From Termitomyces sp. T153 (lineage: Eukaryota; Basidiomycota; Agaricomycetes; Agaricales; Lyophyllaceae), in assembly GCA_018296165.2 (NCBI GenBank), contig JACKQL020000174.1, positions 1 to 64,000 on the forward strand: DNA of 64,000 nucleotides, given 5' to 3'. The notes beneath the pieces are model-generated. The model worked only from the letters and a program-made list of their open reading frames with translations. It was not told where the DNA came from and made no database searches. The position numbers were made by a program, and so were the translations under genes. Positions 1 through 11,640 of the stretch are shown here, one piece after another (positions within the stretch are counted from its first letter, which is position 1; every line of letters starts with the position of its first letter).

Positions 1-979
1 CTCCCTAGACACTGCTCCCAACCCCTCCCAATTTCCCGTCTAACTCCCCTGAACCCCGCCCACACTTTCACGCCCACACTGGATAACTCCAACGCTTCTC
101 CAGCAAACCCTGCTGGCAACTCCCTCTCCGTAGCCATCAACACTCCCCCTGAAACCTTCCCCCACCATTCCTGGCCATGTCATACATCCCCAACCCCCTA
201 CTCTAGTTTACCTGACCCGTCCCAGAGTATCATGACGTCCCCGGAGCGGCCGCGCCCCCAACTGATCCCATCAGAATACCGCCGCGGCCTGACCTTGGAT
301 TGTACCCGACACCCGTCGACTCCGCACAGCTCCATCGACCCCCGCCACCATATCCACCGCCCTCCAAGGTACCCAGTAGTCGGTATATAAGTCGTAGAAT
401 AATTCCTCGAACTTTAGTCTTGATATTACATTTACCGGTTTCCTATGTTTTGTCTCTCGTCTCGTCTCTATTCCTGTTTTTAAGTTTTGAATCTATCTTT
501 TTTCTCAGTCTCGTCTCGTCTCTGTCTCGTCTCGACTGTACATATTTCCTTTGTTCCTCTAAGTTTCCCTTGCTCCCTATGTCAGTACGAACTCCACGCA
601 CATGCCACAACCTGAACATTCTTACAACAACTCCAAACCTCACTACCCGCTTGGCCCTGGAACCCATCAAGCCCTGGTAATCCCCAATCCAGCTCCGACC
701 CCGCCCCTATCACCTGAGAAGCCTCCGCTTACCCTGCAATCTATTTGCGCGCCCACAAACTAGCCCTGACACCCGCCCTGGGTCAACAACCAGTACCTCG
801 GTCTTAGACTCCTCCGGACCATTCAGGACTTACTCGGGCCGCTCTCCCTAGGGACCCCCTTGCAAGCTTTCCCCACCTCTGCTCCAACTCCGGATGCCTG
901 GTTATAAGCGCAGGACATCGTGTCCGCCTAGTAAGGACTCGCCAGTGTACTGAGCCCCCGTTGTCAGTGGAACCTGACA
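1..979 (+). repeat. 5' LTR of element 1 (left 20 bases cut off)
   Basis: It matches the 3' LTR at 9807-10806 end to end with scattered transitions and ends in ACCTGACA. The 3' copy begins TGTCATGACC, so the family shows TG...CA ends and a length near 1000 bp. The divergence between the two LTRs shows the insertion is not recent. Confidence 0.95.
384..428 (+). promoter_or_regulatory. LTR promoter: TATA box and predicted transcript 5' end / self-primer
   Basis: TATATAA at 384-390 is followed 32 bp later by AGTCTTGATATTA at 416-428. That spacing fits a start site at about 414-416, so the 13-mer would be the first bases of the transcript. It is exactly complementary to the 13 bases after the LTR (980-992). 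The TATA box and 13-mer are conserved in element 3 (60050 and 60082) and, with small changes, in the solo LTRs. Confidence 0.75.
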
Positions 980-992
980 TAATATCAAGACT
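980..992 (+). other. Primer-binding site of self-priming type
   Basis: TAATATCAAGACT directly follows the LTR end. It does not start with TGG, as a site for a tRNA 3' CCA end would. It is the perfect reverse complement of 416-428 in the LTR. In Tf1 the transcript's own 5' end folds back to prime reverse transcription; the layout here is the same. Confidence 0.8.
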
Positions 993-1011
993 CCCCCTTA
1001 CCCCATTCTTG

Positions 1012-3526
1012 ATGTCTGTGTTTAACCCCACGTACAACCCCGTCGGTTACCCAACCGACGCCTACAGCCAGCCTCTACTGGAAAATTCCTACGCCCCATT
1101 CTACCTGGGTCCCTTTGCAGACCAATACGTGCCCCGTCACTGGACTCCTGACCCCAACCAGGCATTCTACGCCCCCTCCATCAGCCAGGGAATACCCCTG
1201 GGCTGGCGCCGCCCTCCCGCATTCCACGCCAATGGCAACAACCCCTGTATCAACCCCGGAGGATACTCCGCAGCACTCCCCAACTCCGCCTACCTCCCCC
1301 CCACCCATTACTATGCGTACCCAATCCCCGCTGCAGCCCCAGTCCCTCCAGAGGCCACGGATAACTATTCCCCCCTCCGCCCACCATTTGCTGCTCAAAC
1401 CCCTCCTTCTCCTAGGCAGCAAAGGATCGAAGCCTATGCCCAGCAACGCGACGAAGTCCTCCGCTTCCTCCGCCTGTCCCCCACAGAATTCGCAAGGCGT
1501 ACCCGCACCCTCCTCACCAACCTAGGCTACCCCGACGCCTCTGCAACTCCGGAGGTCTGGGCGGATCGACTCCTCGACTTCCACAAACGCTACCTACAAG
1601 GGAACCTCCCGGAGAATACGCAAGGCACCCTGGGCATCGATGACAGCTTACGGAACGAGCTCCGCACCTTGGTCGAAGAAATCCACACTAGCCCAAACCT
1701 CTGCCCCTTCGAAGACCCTCTGGATCCCGCCCGCTCCTTCCACATGCAACACGAGGAACCCGTCGGGACACGAAACGAAGCCCCATCTTCCATTCCCCGT
1801 CAGCAGGAAGAACTCAACGCGGCCTCCAGCATCTTGAGGAACCTCAACTCCGCGGGGGGGTTGTTTGACCAACCCGCCGCCCACACCCTGGCTCTCTCCA
1901 CCCGGCCCCAGGCCAGCTCGGTGCCCAGCGCCTTCCAAACCTGGGACCAACCCGCTGCCCCCAAACTCCGCTCCCAACGACCGCCCTTACGCGTCGATGA
2001 CGACAACAGGACCCTCTCCTATATCGACGAGCTGGGCAACCCCGTCGATGAACACCCCCCATGCAACAGGCCCCAACGAGACTGACCCCCCCACTTCGAT
2101 CTCCGCGCCCCTCGTAGCAATGCCCCTCTGCCCCGTCCCAACGCCCCAGCTCCCCCGCGACAGCCCATGGGCCCCGGGGCGCCCCGATCCCCTCTTTCCG
2201 TCAAACCCTCTCGTCCCCCGCCCACCCCGATGCCTAATCCCCCCACCGACGTCAACTATTTCGGACCCCCAAACCCCGGAGGACCCCCTCCCCCTTGATG
2301 GGCCCCAGGACCCGCCCCAGGTAATGTAGGTCAAAACCCTGGTGGGGGACCACCCAATGGCGGACCCCCAGGAGGATGGGGCCTGGTGATGGACAGCTTT
2401 CCCCCCCCAGCACGGAAACGGAAATAACTACTACTACTACTACTACAATGCCGGACCCCCACCTCAAACTCAAAATTCACAGGACAATACTCGCAATGCA
2501 CTGGCCTGGGAAGGAAAGCTTGACATCCAGAAGCCCGAACCCTTCACTGGCCGCGACCCTCGGAAGTGGCGAATCTTCCTGACCCAGTGTTTAACTATGT
2601 TTCAAGCTAAGCCCATCACCTTTCAGCTTGAGAGCTCACGAGTGGCCTTTGCCGCATCATACTTACAGGGCATCGCCTTTGACCACTACACCGCACTACT
2701 CCGGTTCGACCCAAACAATCCCGTACTCTCCCATTGGCTCGCTTTCACCCAAGAGTTCTCGAGTAAGTTTGGCATCTTTGACACCATAGTGGAGGTGGAG
2801 GAAAATCTCTTCAACCTCCGAATGCGTGACAACAAACGCTTCACAACCTTCATCGTATGATTTGAATGAGAGGCCTACAAGACCAGCTGGAATTACAACG
2901 CCCTCCGGTTTGCCCTCCGTCATGCCCTACCCCAACGGATCAAGGACGTCCTTCGCCTCGCGCCCAAACAAACCACCTATGACGGGTACAAGGCGCTCGT
3001 TACCCAGGTCGACCAACGTTATTGGGAAGACCGCAGCGAAAACACAGCGCCCCGGACCTCGTGGAACACCTCTGGTAACACCAACTGGCAGGCCGGAGCA
3101 ACCAATGGCATCCGATCCTCAATCCCCGCTAACCCTGCTAACCCTGCACCCCGCTTCCCCCTGGGCCGAGGAGTCCCCAACACTAACCGACCCCTGGGGC
3201 AGCGCCCACCCGCCCAGCTCAATGCCGCCGACCTCCATGACACCCCAGTACCCCTGGATACCAACCCTGACGATCGCGACAACATCCCGGACCCCGCCGA
3301 CGATCAGGAAGCCCTATGCGCAAACAGAATCCAGGACAGCCAGTGGATCGACGTGCCAGAGGAAACGCAGGAGAAACAACGGAAGGAGGGCACGTGCATC
3401 CTATGTGGTGAGCAGGGACACTTTATTCGCAGTTGCCCTAAACAACATGTGATGGGACGCGCTGTGTGGACGATTGACAGAGAAGACTGTAACTACCAGT
3501 TCATGGAAAATGAGTCAGCGGTTTAG
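1012..3526 (+). pseudogene. gag of element 1 (broken)
   Basis: Gag structural protein of the retrotransposon. The ATG at 1012 corresponds to 60680 in element 3. The N-terminal part is rich in Pro, Tyr and Asn. It is followed by a retrotransposon-gag (capsid-like) domain, around 2510-3030, and a CCHC zinc knuckle (CILCGEQGHFIRSC) before the stop at 3524-3526. Compared with element 3 it is broken by CGA-to-TGA at 2083-2085, a second stop in the PPRWAPG motif near 2298, an extra T before the C run near 2400 that changes frame, and two stops near 2858-2870. Start and end therefore lie in different frames. Confidence 0.9.
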
Positions 3527-6500
3527 GTCTGGAAGATGCACTAGACCGCGGACCACATCCCAACGTCTTCTCCACCCCAGCCACACTCCTCCGCGCAATG
3601 ATGCTCGCCCCAGACAACCCCCCAGCACACCTCCCCTCCCACTCCTCCACAAACCTCCTCCTCCGCACCACTCTCCCCTTCACCGACAAACCCATCCCCA
3701 CACTAGTCAACAGCGGCGCCACCGATAACTTTGTTGACGAATCCCTGGCAGTGCTTGCCCCACAACCCCTCCGCCGCCTCCCTGCCCCAATCCCCCTCAA
3801 ACTCTTTGATGGAGACTCTACTCCAGCGGGAGACATCACTCATTGCCTAGAAACGACCCTGACCTTCACCGACGGACAACAGCAAGAACTCCGACTACTC
3901 ATCACAAAATTACACCCCTCTGCCCCCGTTGTCTTAGGGTTCTCATGGCTCTGCTCCACCAATCCCCGCATCGATTGGCCCAGTCTCACCCTACGCCTCG
4001 ACCGGGACAACCCCACTGACTCCGGACTGGTACCCTTCCATGTCTCACCCCCCTCCAAGAGCTCCGAGACCACAATCAACCAATCCCAGACCCTGCCGCA
4101 ACTTCACTCTAGGTCTGCACGATTGTTCGTCATCTATGTCCGACTTGGCGGCTCGCTCAAGGTACTTCCCGCCCTCATAGACAGCGGCGCCTCTGGTGTC
4201 TTTGTCAGCAACCAACTCGACCTCCGACGCAACAACCTCGACAAACTCCTCGAGCTCCAACTCTTCGACAGGAGCCCCGCTACGACAAGAATCATGCAGT
4301 ATCACGACAACACCCTTACCCTCGATAACGACCTGCAGTTCCAGGCCCGACTCCTCGTTACCCAACTACCCCCGTCGACCCCGATTGTGCTCGGACTCCC
4401 GTGGCTGCGAGATGTCAATCCCGACATCAACTGGAAGAACCTCACCATGCAATTCCCCGGCCCCGAAGCAAGCTTAGCAGCTGCCATCCACCTCCGCTTC
4501 CAGTCTATCCCTGACCCTGACGCCACCCCGGACCCAACTGCTACACCTACGGTACCCAACCCTGTCGACTCCGGAAACCTCGACATTAAAATCATCGGCG
4601 CCGTCCCCTTTGCACGCCTCCTACGAGAAGGCACCCCTGCCTTCCAGTTGCAAGTCACGCCAGCCCTACCAGAGGAATACCTCCGCGCAGGGACTACCAT
4701 GCCAGAAAAGAAGACGGAGGAACAGATCCTATCCGAAGTAGTTCCCCTGGAGTATCATAAGTTTGCTGACGTGTTCTCCGAAGGAAGTGCCAAGGAACTC
4801 CCTCCGCACCACTCCTACGACCACCAGATCGACCTCGAAGAAGGCACCTCACCCCCGTTTGGCAAGATCTACAACATGTCCGAAATCAAGCTCCGGGCCC
4901 TGAAGGAATACCTCGACGACATGCTTGGCAAAGGTTTCATATGTCCCTCGATCTCCGCGGCTGGCGCTCCAGTTCTGTTTGCCAAGAAAAAAGACGGATC
5001 CCTTCGACTCTGTGTGGATTATCGGGGACTCAACAAAGTCACCAAGAAGAACCGGTACCCCCTCCCCTTAATCGGAGACCTTGTTGATTGCCTTTGCAGT
5101 GCCAAGATTTACATGAAAATCGACCTTCGTTCCGGCTACAACAACGTCCGGATCGCCCCGGGACATGAATGGAAGACCGCCTTTCGCACCCGCTACGGCC
5201 TCTTTGAGTATCTCGTAATGCCCTTCAGAATGACTAACTCCCCTGCCACCTTCCAGTACTTCATGAATGACATCTTCCACAACATGAACAACGTCTTTGT
5301 CATCATATATTTGGACAATATCCTGATCTACTCGAATTTGCTGGCGGAGCATTCGGAGCACGTCCGCCGTGTCCTGGAACGACTCCGAGAGTATCACCTC
5401 CATGCTAAACCTGAAAAATGCTCATTCCACACAGCGGAAGTCGAATATCTCGGGGTCATCGTCACCCCCGATGGTGTGCGCATGGACCCCACCAAGGTTG
5501 ACGCGATACTCAACTGGCCCCCCCCACGGAACGTCAAGGAGGTACAGTCGTTCTTGGGGTTTGCTAACTTCTATCGCCGCTTCATCGACAACTACTCCGG
5601 AATCACCAAACCCCTCAACCGGCTCACATGGAAGGACACCCCTTGGGATTGGGACAGCAAGTGCCAGAGCGTATTCCTCCTCCTGAAGAAGGCCTTCACC
5701 TCTGCTCCGGTCCTCTGCCATTTCAACCCCTCCCTACCGATCGTGCTCGAATGTGATGCCTCTGACTACGCTATCGCCGGGATACTCTCCCAGTCAAACT
5801 CGGGGGGCAAGGATCTCTGCCCCGTCGCCTTCTACACCCGATCAATGATCCCAGCGGAACTCAACTACAACATTTACGACAAGGAACTCCTCACAATCGT
5901 CGAAGCCTTTCGTCAGTGGCAGGCCTACCTCGAAGGGTCACCGCACCACATCCAAGTCTACTCCGATCACAACAACCTGCAATATTTCACGACCACAAAA
6001 CAGCTCAGCTGCCGCCAGGCTCGATGGTCCGAAACCCTTTCGGAGTATGATTTTACCATTCACTACCGCCCCAGGCGACTCGGCACAAAGCCCGACGCCC
6101 TCACTTGGAGACCCGATGTGTATCCGAAGAAATTGTTCAAAACCAAACGAAATGCATTCAACCATCGAGTGGTAATCCCACCCAAACATCTACATGCCAT
6201 GCTGATTTTAAACGAAGAAGAAATCCTCCAGCAAATCAGGAATTCACCCCTGGACCCCTTCTTCAACCAGCACGACCCCCGCAACAACCCCGACGAGTTG
6301 AGCGTAGACAACCCCTTTTTGCTATCCCCAGACCACCGCCTGCTGCTCCGAAATGGACGAATCTACACCCCGGACCACAAGTCCATTCGCTTCAACATAC
6401 TCCGGCAGCACCACAATCACAAACTCCAGGGGCACCCAGGAATTCGTAAGACCCTTCAACTCATCTCCTGGACTTATTTTTGGCCAGGAATGAAGAAGGA

Positions 6501-7677
6501 CGTCACACGATACGTAAGAGCCTGCAAACCCTGCCTACGGGCCAAAGTACCCTGCCATCGCCCCCACGGATTACTGAAACCCCTCCCCGTCGGTTGCCGC
6601 CCCTGGTCTTCAATATTGATGGATCATATCGTCGAACTCCCCAACTCCGAAGGTTTCAACGCAATCCTCGTTGTCATCTGCCACCTTACCAAACAAGCCC
6701 TCTTTATTCCCTGCCACACCACTGACACCGCCCTGGATTTTGCCAAACTATTTCTAGAACACGTATTCTCCAAACATGGACTTCCCAACAACATCATCTC
6801 CGACCGTGGACCCCTATTTGTATCTCATTTCTGGCAATCGCTGTGCAAGGCGCTCGAGATCAAAACCAGCCTCTCTACCGCCTACCACCCGGAAACCGAC
6901 GGGCAAACCAAGCATGTAAACCAGACGTTAGAACAGTATCTTTGCCTCTACGTTAACTATTTACAGAATGACTGGCGCGTGGAGCTTCCCCTCGCCGAAT
7001 TCACCTACAACAACACGCCTCACTCCGCTACCGGAGTTTCCCCCTTTTATGCCAACAAGGGCTACAATCCTCGACTCACGCTGTCCCTCAAAGACATCCC
7101 CTCCCACGTTGCCCACAAAGTTGCCGAGGACCTCCGATCCCTCCACCAATTCCTCCGGGACGAGATCGACACTGCCAACCAAGCCTACTCCAAGCACGCT
7201 GACGCTCGTCGCAAGCCAACCCCCAACTGGCCCCCCAGCACCTTGGTCTGGCTCAACCAATGAAATCTTAAGACCCGGAGGCCTTCCATCAAACTCGACC
7301 ACAAGCGCCTCGGCCCATTCAAGATCCTCCGGAAGGTCTCCATCCACGCTTACAAGCTTGACCTGCCTCCGGGCCTGAAGGGCCTCCACCCTGTGTTCCA
7401 CGTTTGACTCCTTGAAAGGCACGCTCCAGACCCCTTCCCCGGCCAATGCCCCAGCCGACCGCCCCCCGTCAAAGTTGAGGACAAGTATCACTACGAGGTC
7501 AACGAGATCCTTGACTCCCAGGTAGTTCGCGGCCGACTCCAGTACTTGGTCTACTGGAAGGGCTACGGACCTGAGGACAACACGTGGGAACCCCAAAGGA
7601 ACCTTGACAGAGCCCCCGACGAACTCCGGGACTTCCACCGACGGAATTCTGCCAAGCCCCGGAACCCCCGGGACTGA
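3514..7677 (+). pseudogene. pol of element 1: PR-PR-RT-RNase H-IN-chromodomain, broken
   Basis: Pol lies in the -1 frame relative to the end of gag. In order: retropepsin-like domain 1 (NSGATDNFV, normally DSGA, to VLGFSW); retropepsin-like domain 2 (DSGASGVFVS to VLGLPW); reverse transcriptase with the active site read as YLDN instead of YLDD; RNase H (CDASD, YDKEL, YSDHNN, KPDAL); integrase with an HHCC finger (HPGIRKT...CKPC) and D,D,(35)E in which the last residue is Lys; a C-terminal chromodomain ([17 protein letters not shown]). Stops at 7261-7263 and near 7405 separate the integrase end and chromodomain; both fit CGA-to-TGA. Three catalytic residues are lost, each by a change explained by CG decay. 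The rest (3598-7260) is still open for 1221 codons. Confidence 0.93.
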
Positions 7678-7906
7678 CCCAACACAGATGGCAATAGTGG
7701 GCGTAACCCCCGCCTCTGGGTTCACCAGGGATTCAACTCCCACCAATACTCTCCTACGTGTTTCCACTTACTCCTCTCCTTGCTCTATCTGAAACTTCCC
7801 ACACTCAGCAGAAGGACCAAAGACTGTATGAGAACAAGCAGTGTACAGGTATATACTCGAACAAGAAGGGGCAGGGAACAAGTCAACGACGGGGTCCGAA
7901 TTCCCC

Positions 7907-9593
7907 TCACTCTCCCTCCTCCTCCGACCCTAATCCCACTACCCTTCCCACCATGAACACCTCCAACTGTGCCACTACTGCCGCCAGAACCTCGGGTTGC
8001 CCGGGGAGCAGTTCCCCCACATCTGTCGCTATCTCCCACCACGCCCTGGGATCTGCCGTCGCCCTCCGCCGATGCCCTGCCAACAGACGCCCCATCTGCG
8101 TAACCCCTTGACCCAACTCCGGCGGAAGGTCCCCGGGCATCCTCGCCAACCCATCATGGATGGACCCCAGCGCTGCCGACGCTCCGTCGAGAAGGATGCG
8201 ATGCTCCCTGGCCCAGTCTGTGGAACCCGAATCAGCGCTTAGGAGAAGAAAGCGGGGAAACCACTCACAAAGCACTCCTTGCCGGCCCAAGGCCACCTTG
8301 TTGGCGAGCCATTCCTCCTGCCGCCGCGCCCTCTCCGCCGCCGCCCAGACTTCCTCAGCGCTGGAACCCTGCTGGGTCTCCTGCACCCCTGAGCCTCCTG
8401 CCTGCTGCATCGCCACCTCCGCCCACGCCTGCAAATGCACCGTCTGCACCTCCAACTCCTGCAGACGAGATAACCGCTCCACAGCAGTCCCGACGGCGAC
8501 ATCCTTGTCTTTCCGCGCCAGGTCCCGTTCCCTCCGAACCCCATCCAACTCCCATCGAGCCCTGTCCCTCTCCTCCCATACCCCCTGAATCTCCTCCTCG
8601 CGTGCAACCAACAACCGTTCCAAGCCCTCTACCCGACGCCGCAGATAGGCCTCCGCAACCGACCACGACCTATCCGCGGACTGCTCAACGGGGGCTCCAG
8701 ACATAGGGGAATACACTGCGGAACCAGGGGGGCCCCCCATTACCTGCTCGCCCCGCGCCCGCTTACTGGGACCTGCCTCGGGTGAAGGGGACGCTCTCCG
8801 TTTCCCTTTCTCCTGCATGGAAGGGGCCCCCTCCCTCCATCCACCCCACGGGGGGCCCACCTTCATGACAGGCGCACTAACCTGTTCCCCTTCCCCAGCC
8901 CCGGAGCCCCTCCCCGACACCCTGCCCTTCCGCCCTTCCTCCAGCTGCACTGCGACCCAACCTTGATCCCACCCTTGCTCCGCCGCGATGCAAACAGCCC
9001 ACCAACTCAGGGTGATGGAGCACTTCTCGTGCCGCAAACGGCACGGAAGGCATACCGACGTGTCCCGCCGTACCCCCGATGCAGGCTCCTCAAACTCACA
9101 CTGCTCCCCTCGTCGGGTACAAGACACACACTGCAGGGGCATGTTGGTCCGGGAAACATGAAGCTAAGTGGCCACTCACTGGGGCCGCTGCCTGACACCA
9201 CTTGAGGGTGGGGGGACCCCTCACCCAACCCACTGCCTCGGCAAACTGCTCCGGCGTCACCTCTGCCTGTACCACCCTCGAACCCTCTGGAACAAGCCGG
9301 ACCACCCCCAGGCAAATGCCAGACTTGGAACACGTAGAAGTGACCATGCCCGCCAGGGGCTGTGTTGCATCCGCACCAGACAGTGGCCCTGAGGGACCAG
9401 CCACGGCCGCGGACAACTCTGCGAAGGGACAATCAGTGTTCTGGGGTACATGGAATGGACCACACTCACGACTACGGTACATCGCCTCAACCCGACAGCG
9501 ATCTCGGCGACCCTCTGAATCTTTGGAGGATGACGGCTGGGAAGGCGGGGACGGCGACCTAGATGCTGTGGGAGAATAAGCTGAAGAAGACAT
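7907..9593 (-). CDS. Antisense spliced gene of element 1: six-cysteine cluster / coiled-coil protein, 545 aa
   Basis: Gene on the strand opposite to gag/pol, between pol and the 3' LTR. Exons are 9593-9180 and 9130-7907; the 49-nt intron has GTGAGT and CTGCAG ends, both exons are in phase, and the product is 545 aa without a stop. Residues 139-175 carry CX2CX6C-X15-CX2CX6C (Cys 139, 142, 149, 165, 168, 175). This is the spacing of a fungal Zn2Cys6 cluster except for a longer linker, and the splice joins directly at the first Cys. A basic stretch (KGKRRASPSPEAGPSKRARG) around residues 246-266 looks like a bipartite nuclear signal. A long Arg/Glu-rich coiled coil follows around residues 300-380. 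The N-terminus is Ser/Pro-rich. It is intact although gag and pol are dead. A TATA-like GTTATTAAAA lies about 40 bp upstream. The function is unknown; DNA binding or control of the element is my inference. Confidence 0.72.
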
Positions 9594-9793
9594 TGCAACA
9601 AGCTGGCGGACTCCTGGGTGTGTCCACCCCTTTTAATAACTTAAGAAGGGGCCCCTGACAAACGGCGGCCGCACCTCGACTTCCTTCCCCATGCCGCCGC
9701 CGCTCGCTGCAGTTTGATCAATATTGATCAACTTTGATTCCCATGCCCTACCAATCCCCGACTTGCTCCCCGCGTCTCAAGGGTCTCGACGCT

Positions 9794-9803
9794 GAAGGGG
9801 GGG
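9794..9803 (+). other. Polypurine tract of element 1
   Basis: GAAGGGGGGG lies three bases before the 3' LTR (TGTCATGACC at 9807). This is the position expected for the plus-strand primer in reverse transcription. Confidence 0.75.
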
Positions 9804-9806
9804 TGA

Positions 9807-10806
9807 TGTCATGACCTGCTCCCTAGCTCCCTAGACACTGCTCCCAACCCCTCCCAATTTCCCATCTAACTCCCCTGAATCCCGCCCACATTTTCGCGCC
9901 CACACTGGACAACTCCGACGCTTCTCCAGCAAACCCCGATGGCAACTCCCTCTCTGTAGCCATCAACATCCCCCCTGAAACCTTCCCCCACCGTTCCTGG
10001 CCACATCATACGTCCCCAACCCCCTACCCTAGTTCACCCGACCCGTCCTGGAGTGTCACAACGTCCCTGGAGTGGCCACGCCCCCAACTGATCCCATCAG
10101 AATACTGCCGTGGCCTGACCTTGGATTGTACCCGACACCTGTCAACTCTGCACAGCTCCGTTGACCCCCACCATCATATCCGCTGCCCTCGGGAGGCACC
10201 CAGTAGTCAGTATATAAGTCATAGAATAACTCCTCGAACTTTAGTCTTGATATTACATTTACCGGTTTCCTATGTTTCGTCTCTCGTCTCATCTCTATTT
10301 CTGTTTTTAGGTTTTGAATCTATCTTTTCTCAGTCTCGTCTCGTCTCTGTCTCATCTCGACTGTACATATTTCCTTTGTTCCTCTGAAGTTTCCTTGCTC
10401 CCTACATCAGTACAAACTCCGTGCATGCGCCACGACCTGAACATTCTTAACGACAACTCCGGACCTCACTACCCGCTTGGCCCCGGAACCCACCAAGCCC
10501 CAGTAACCCCCTGTCCAGCTTCGACCCCGCCCCCATCAACCGAGAAGCCTCCGCCTACCCCGCAATCTATTTGTGCGCCCACTAACTAGCCCTGACACCC
10601 GCCCTGGGTCAACGACCAGTACCTTCGGTCTTAGACCCCTCTGAATCACTCAGGACTTGCTCGGGCCGCTCTCCCTAGGGACCCCCTCGCAAGCTTTCCC
10701 CACCTCTGCTCCACCTCCGGACGCCTGGTTATAAGCGCAGGACATCGCGTCCGCCTAGTAAGGACTTGCCAGTGTACTGAGCCCCCGTCGTCAGCGGAAC
10801 CTGACA
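9807..10806 (+). repeat. 3' LTR of element 1
   Basis: 1000 bp from TGTCATGACC to ACCTGACA, matching 1-979. It contains the same TATA box (about 10211-10217) and the AGTCTTGATATTA 13-mer about 32 bp downstream. It is inserted inside a Tc1/mariner transposase at the YSPDLN motif. Confidence 0.95.
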
Positions 10807-11640
10807 GATTCAAATCAGGAGAATACACTGGCAGGTACAAAAGAAGGGCTTCTTGGTCAATCAAGAAGTCAGGGCCATGGGAGGTGTTTGATCATTCAAA
10901 AACTCACTGGCAGCATTGATAAGATCCACTAGTGCAATATTGTGGTGAATGTGGCAGTTGTCAAGGACCAGAATACTTTGGTTTGCAGGATATGGTATCA
11001 TTTACATACCTGACCTGTGTGAGTGCAAGTCTCTCAGCTATGTAGTTTGAGAATGTGTACCACTTGTTCAGAAATAAAATCATAGAATTGACGGCATCAA
11101 ATGAGCCAACAATTGCCTAAGAAGCAATATATCCATCTACCATGATAGCTGCCACGAGAGAATACTGGTCACCTTGGACAAAGCTGGATATGAAATCAGC
11201 CCGTTCTCCAGCAAGAGATAGTCCATATTGGCATGCAGTATCATGATCTCTCTTGTTAGTTTCATCAACAAAGATGAACTCTTCTCCCTGCCCTCCAGAA
11301 TGATAACTGACAGTCGCCCAATATTCTGCTCACATCTCCTCATCTCGTACAATCTTGTGCAGCAGTTTCCAGGTAAGACCAGCGTCACAGAGATTCCTGT
11401 AAAGTGCACTTTGGGAGATTGCAATTTCATGATGAATGGCTAGCCACCAGATGGGCTCATCAAGGTACATATCAGCTTCATTGTAGTAGACTTTTTTGAT
11501 AGCTGTCAGAACAGCGCGTATGATTATTCGAGGACATCAAGCAATGAGGATGTCTTTCAATAGAATTGAAGCCAACAAAGAGTGTTTGCCAGTGATAGAG
11601 ACTGGCACGAGAGACGCCGAGACTTTCTGTGATAAGCTCT
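10807..11640 (-). pseudogene. Tc1/mariner-type DDE transposase remnant, cut by the LTR
   Basis: Read on the minus strand in shifting frames this shows the typical Tc1/mariner order: a helix-turn-helix part (about 11340-11600), FVDETNKRDHDTACQYG with the first catalytic Asp (about 11220-11280), a middle block, VLDNCHIHH with the second Asp (near 10940-10970), and LYLPVYSPDLN next to the LTR border at 10806. The rest of the gene (after YSPDLN, normally Pro-Ile-Glu) must lie on the other side of element 1, outside the window. Stops and frameshifts are frequent, so it is dead. Terminal inverted repeats were not found. Confidence 0.8.

Larger units (their letters stand above)
1..10806 (+). mobile_element. 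Element 1: Ty3/gypsy chromovirus, self-primed Tf1/sushi type, decayed
   Basis: An LTR retrotransposon in the order 5' LTR, primer-binding site, gag, pol (two protease domains, reverse transcriptase, RNase H, integrase, chromodomain), antisense gene, polypurine tract, 3' LTR. The first about 20 bases of the 5' LTR lie outside the window, judged by alignment with the 3' LTR. gag and pol carry several stop codons and at least one frameshift, so this copy cannot move by itself. Five bases GATTC follow the 3' LTR and would be the target duplication, but the partner is outside the window. The C-terminal chromodomain and the non-tRNA primer site place it with Tf1/sushi-like chromoviruses. The same family occurs as element 3 and as four solo LTRs in this window. 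Confidence 0.93.

Noticed and set aside
1075..1977. Long minus-strand frames opposite gag of element 1
   Set aside because: They mirror the codon pattern of the Pro-rich gag, change frame and have no motif; they are shadows of the coding strand.
9804..9806. Starting the 3' LTR at TGA (9804) instead of TGT (9807)
   Set aside because: Element 3 and solo LTR S4 begin with TGTCA/TGTTA directly after their flanks, so the three bases belong between polypurine tract and LTR.
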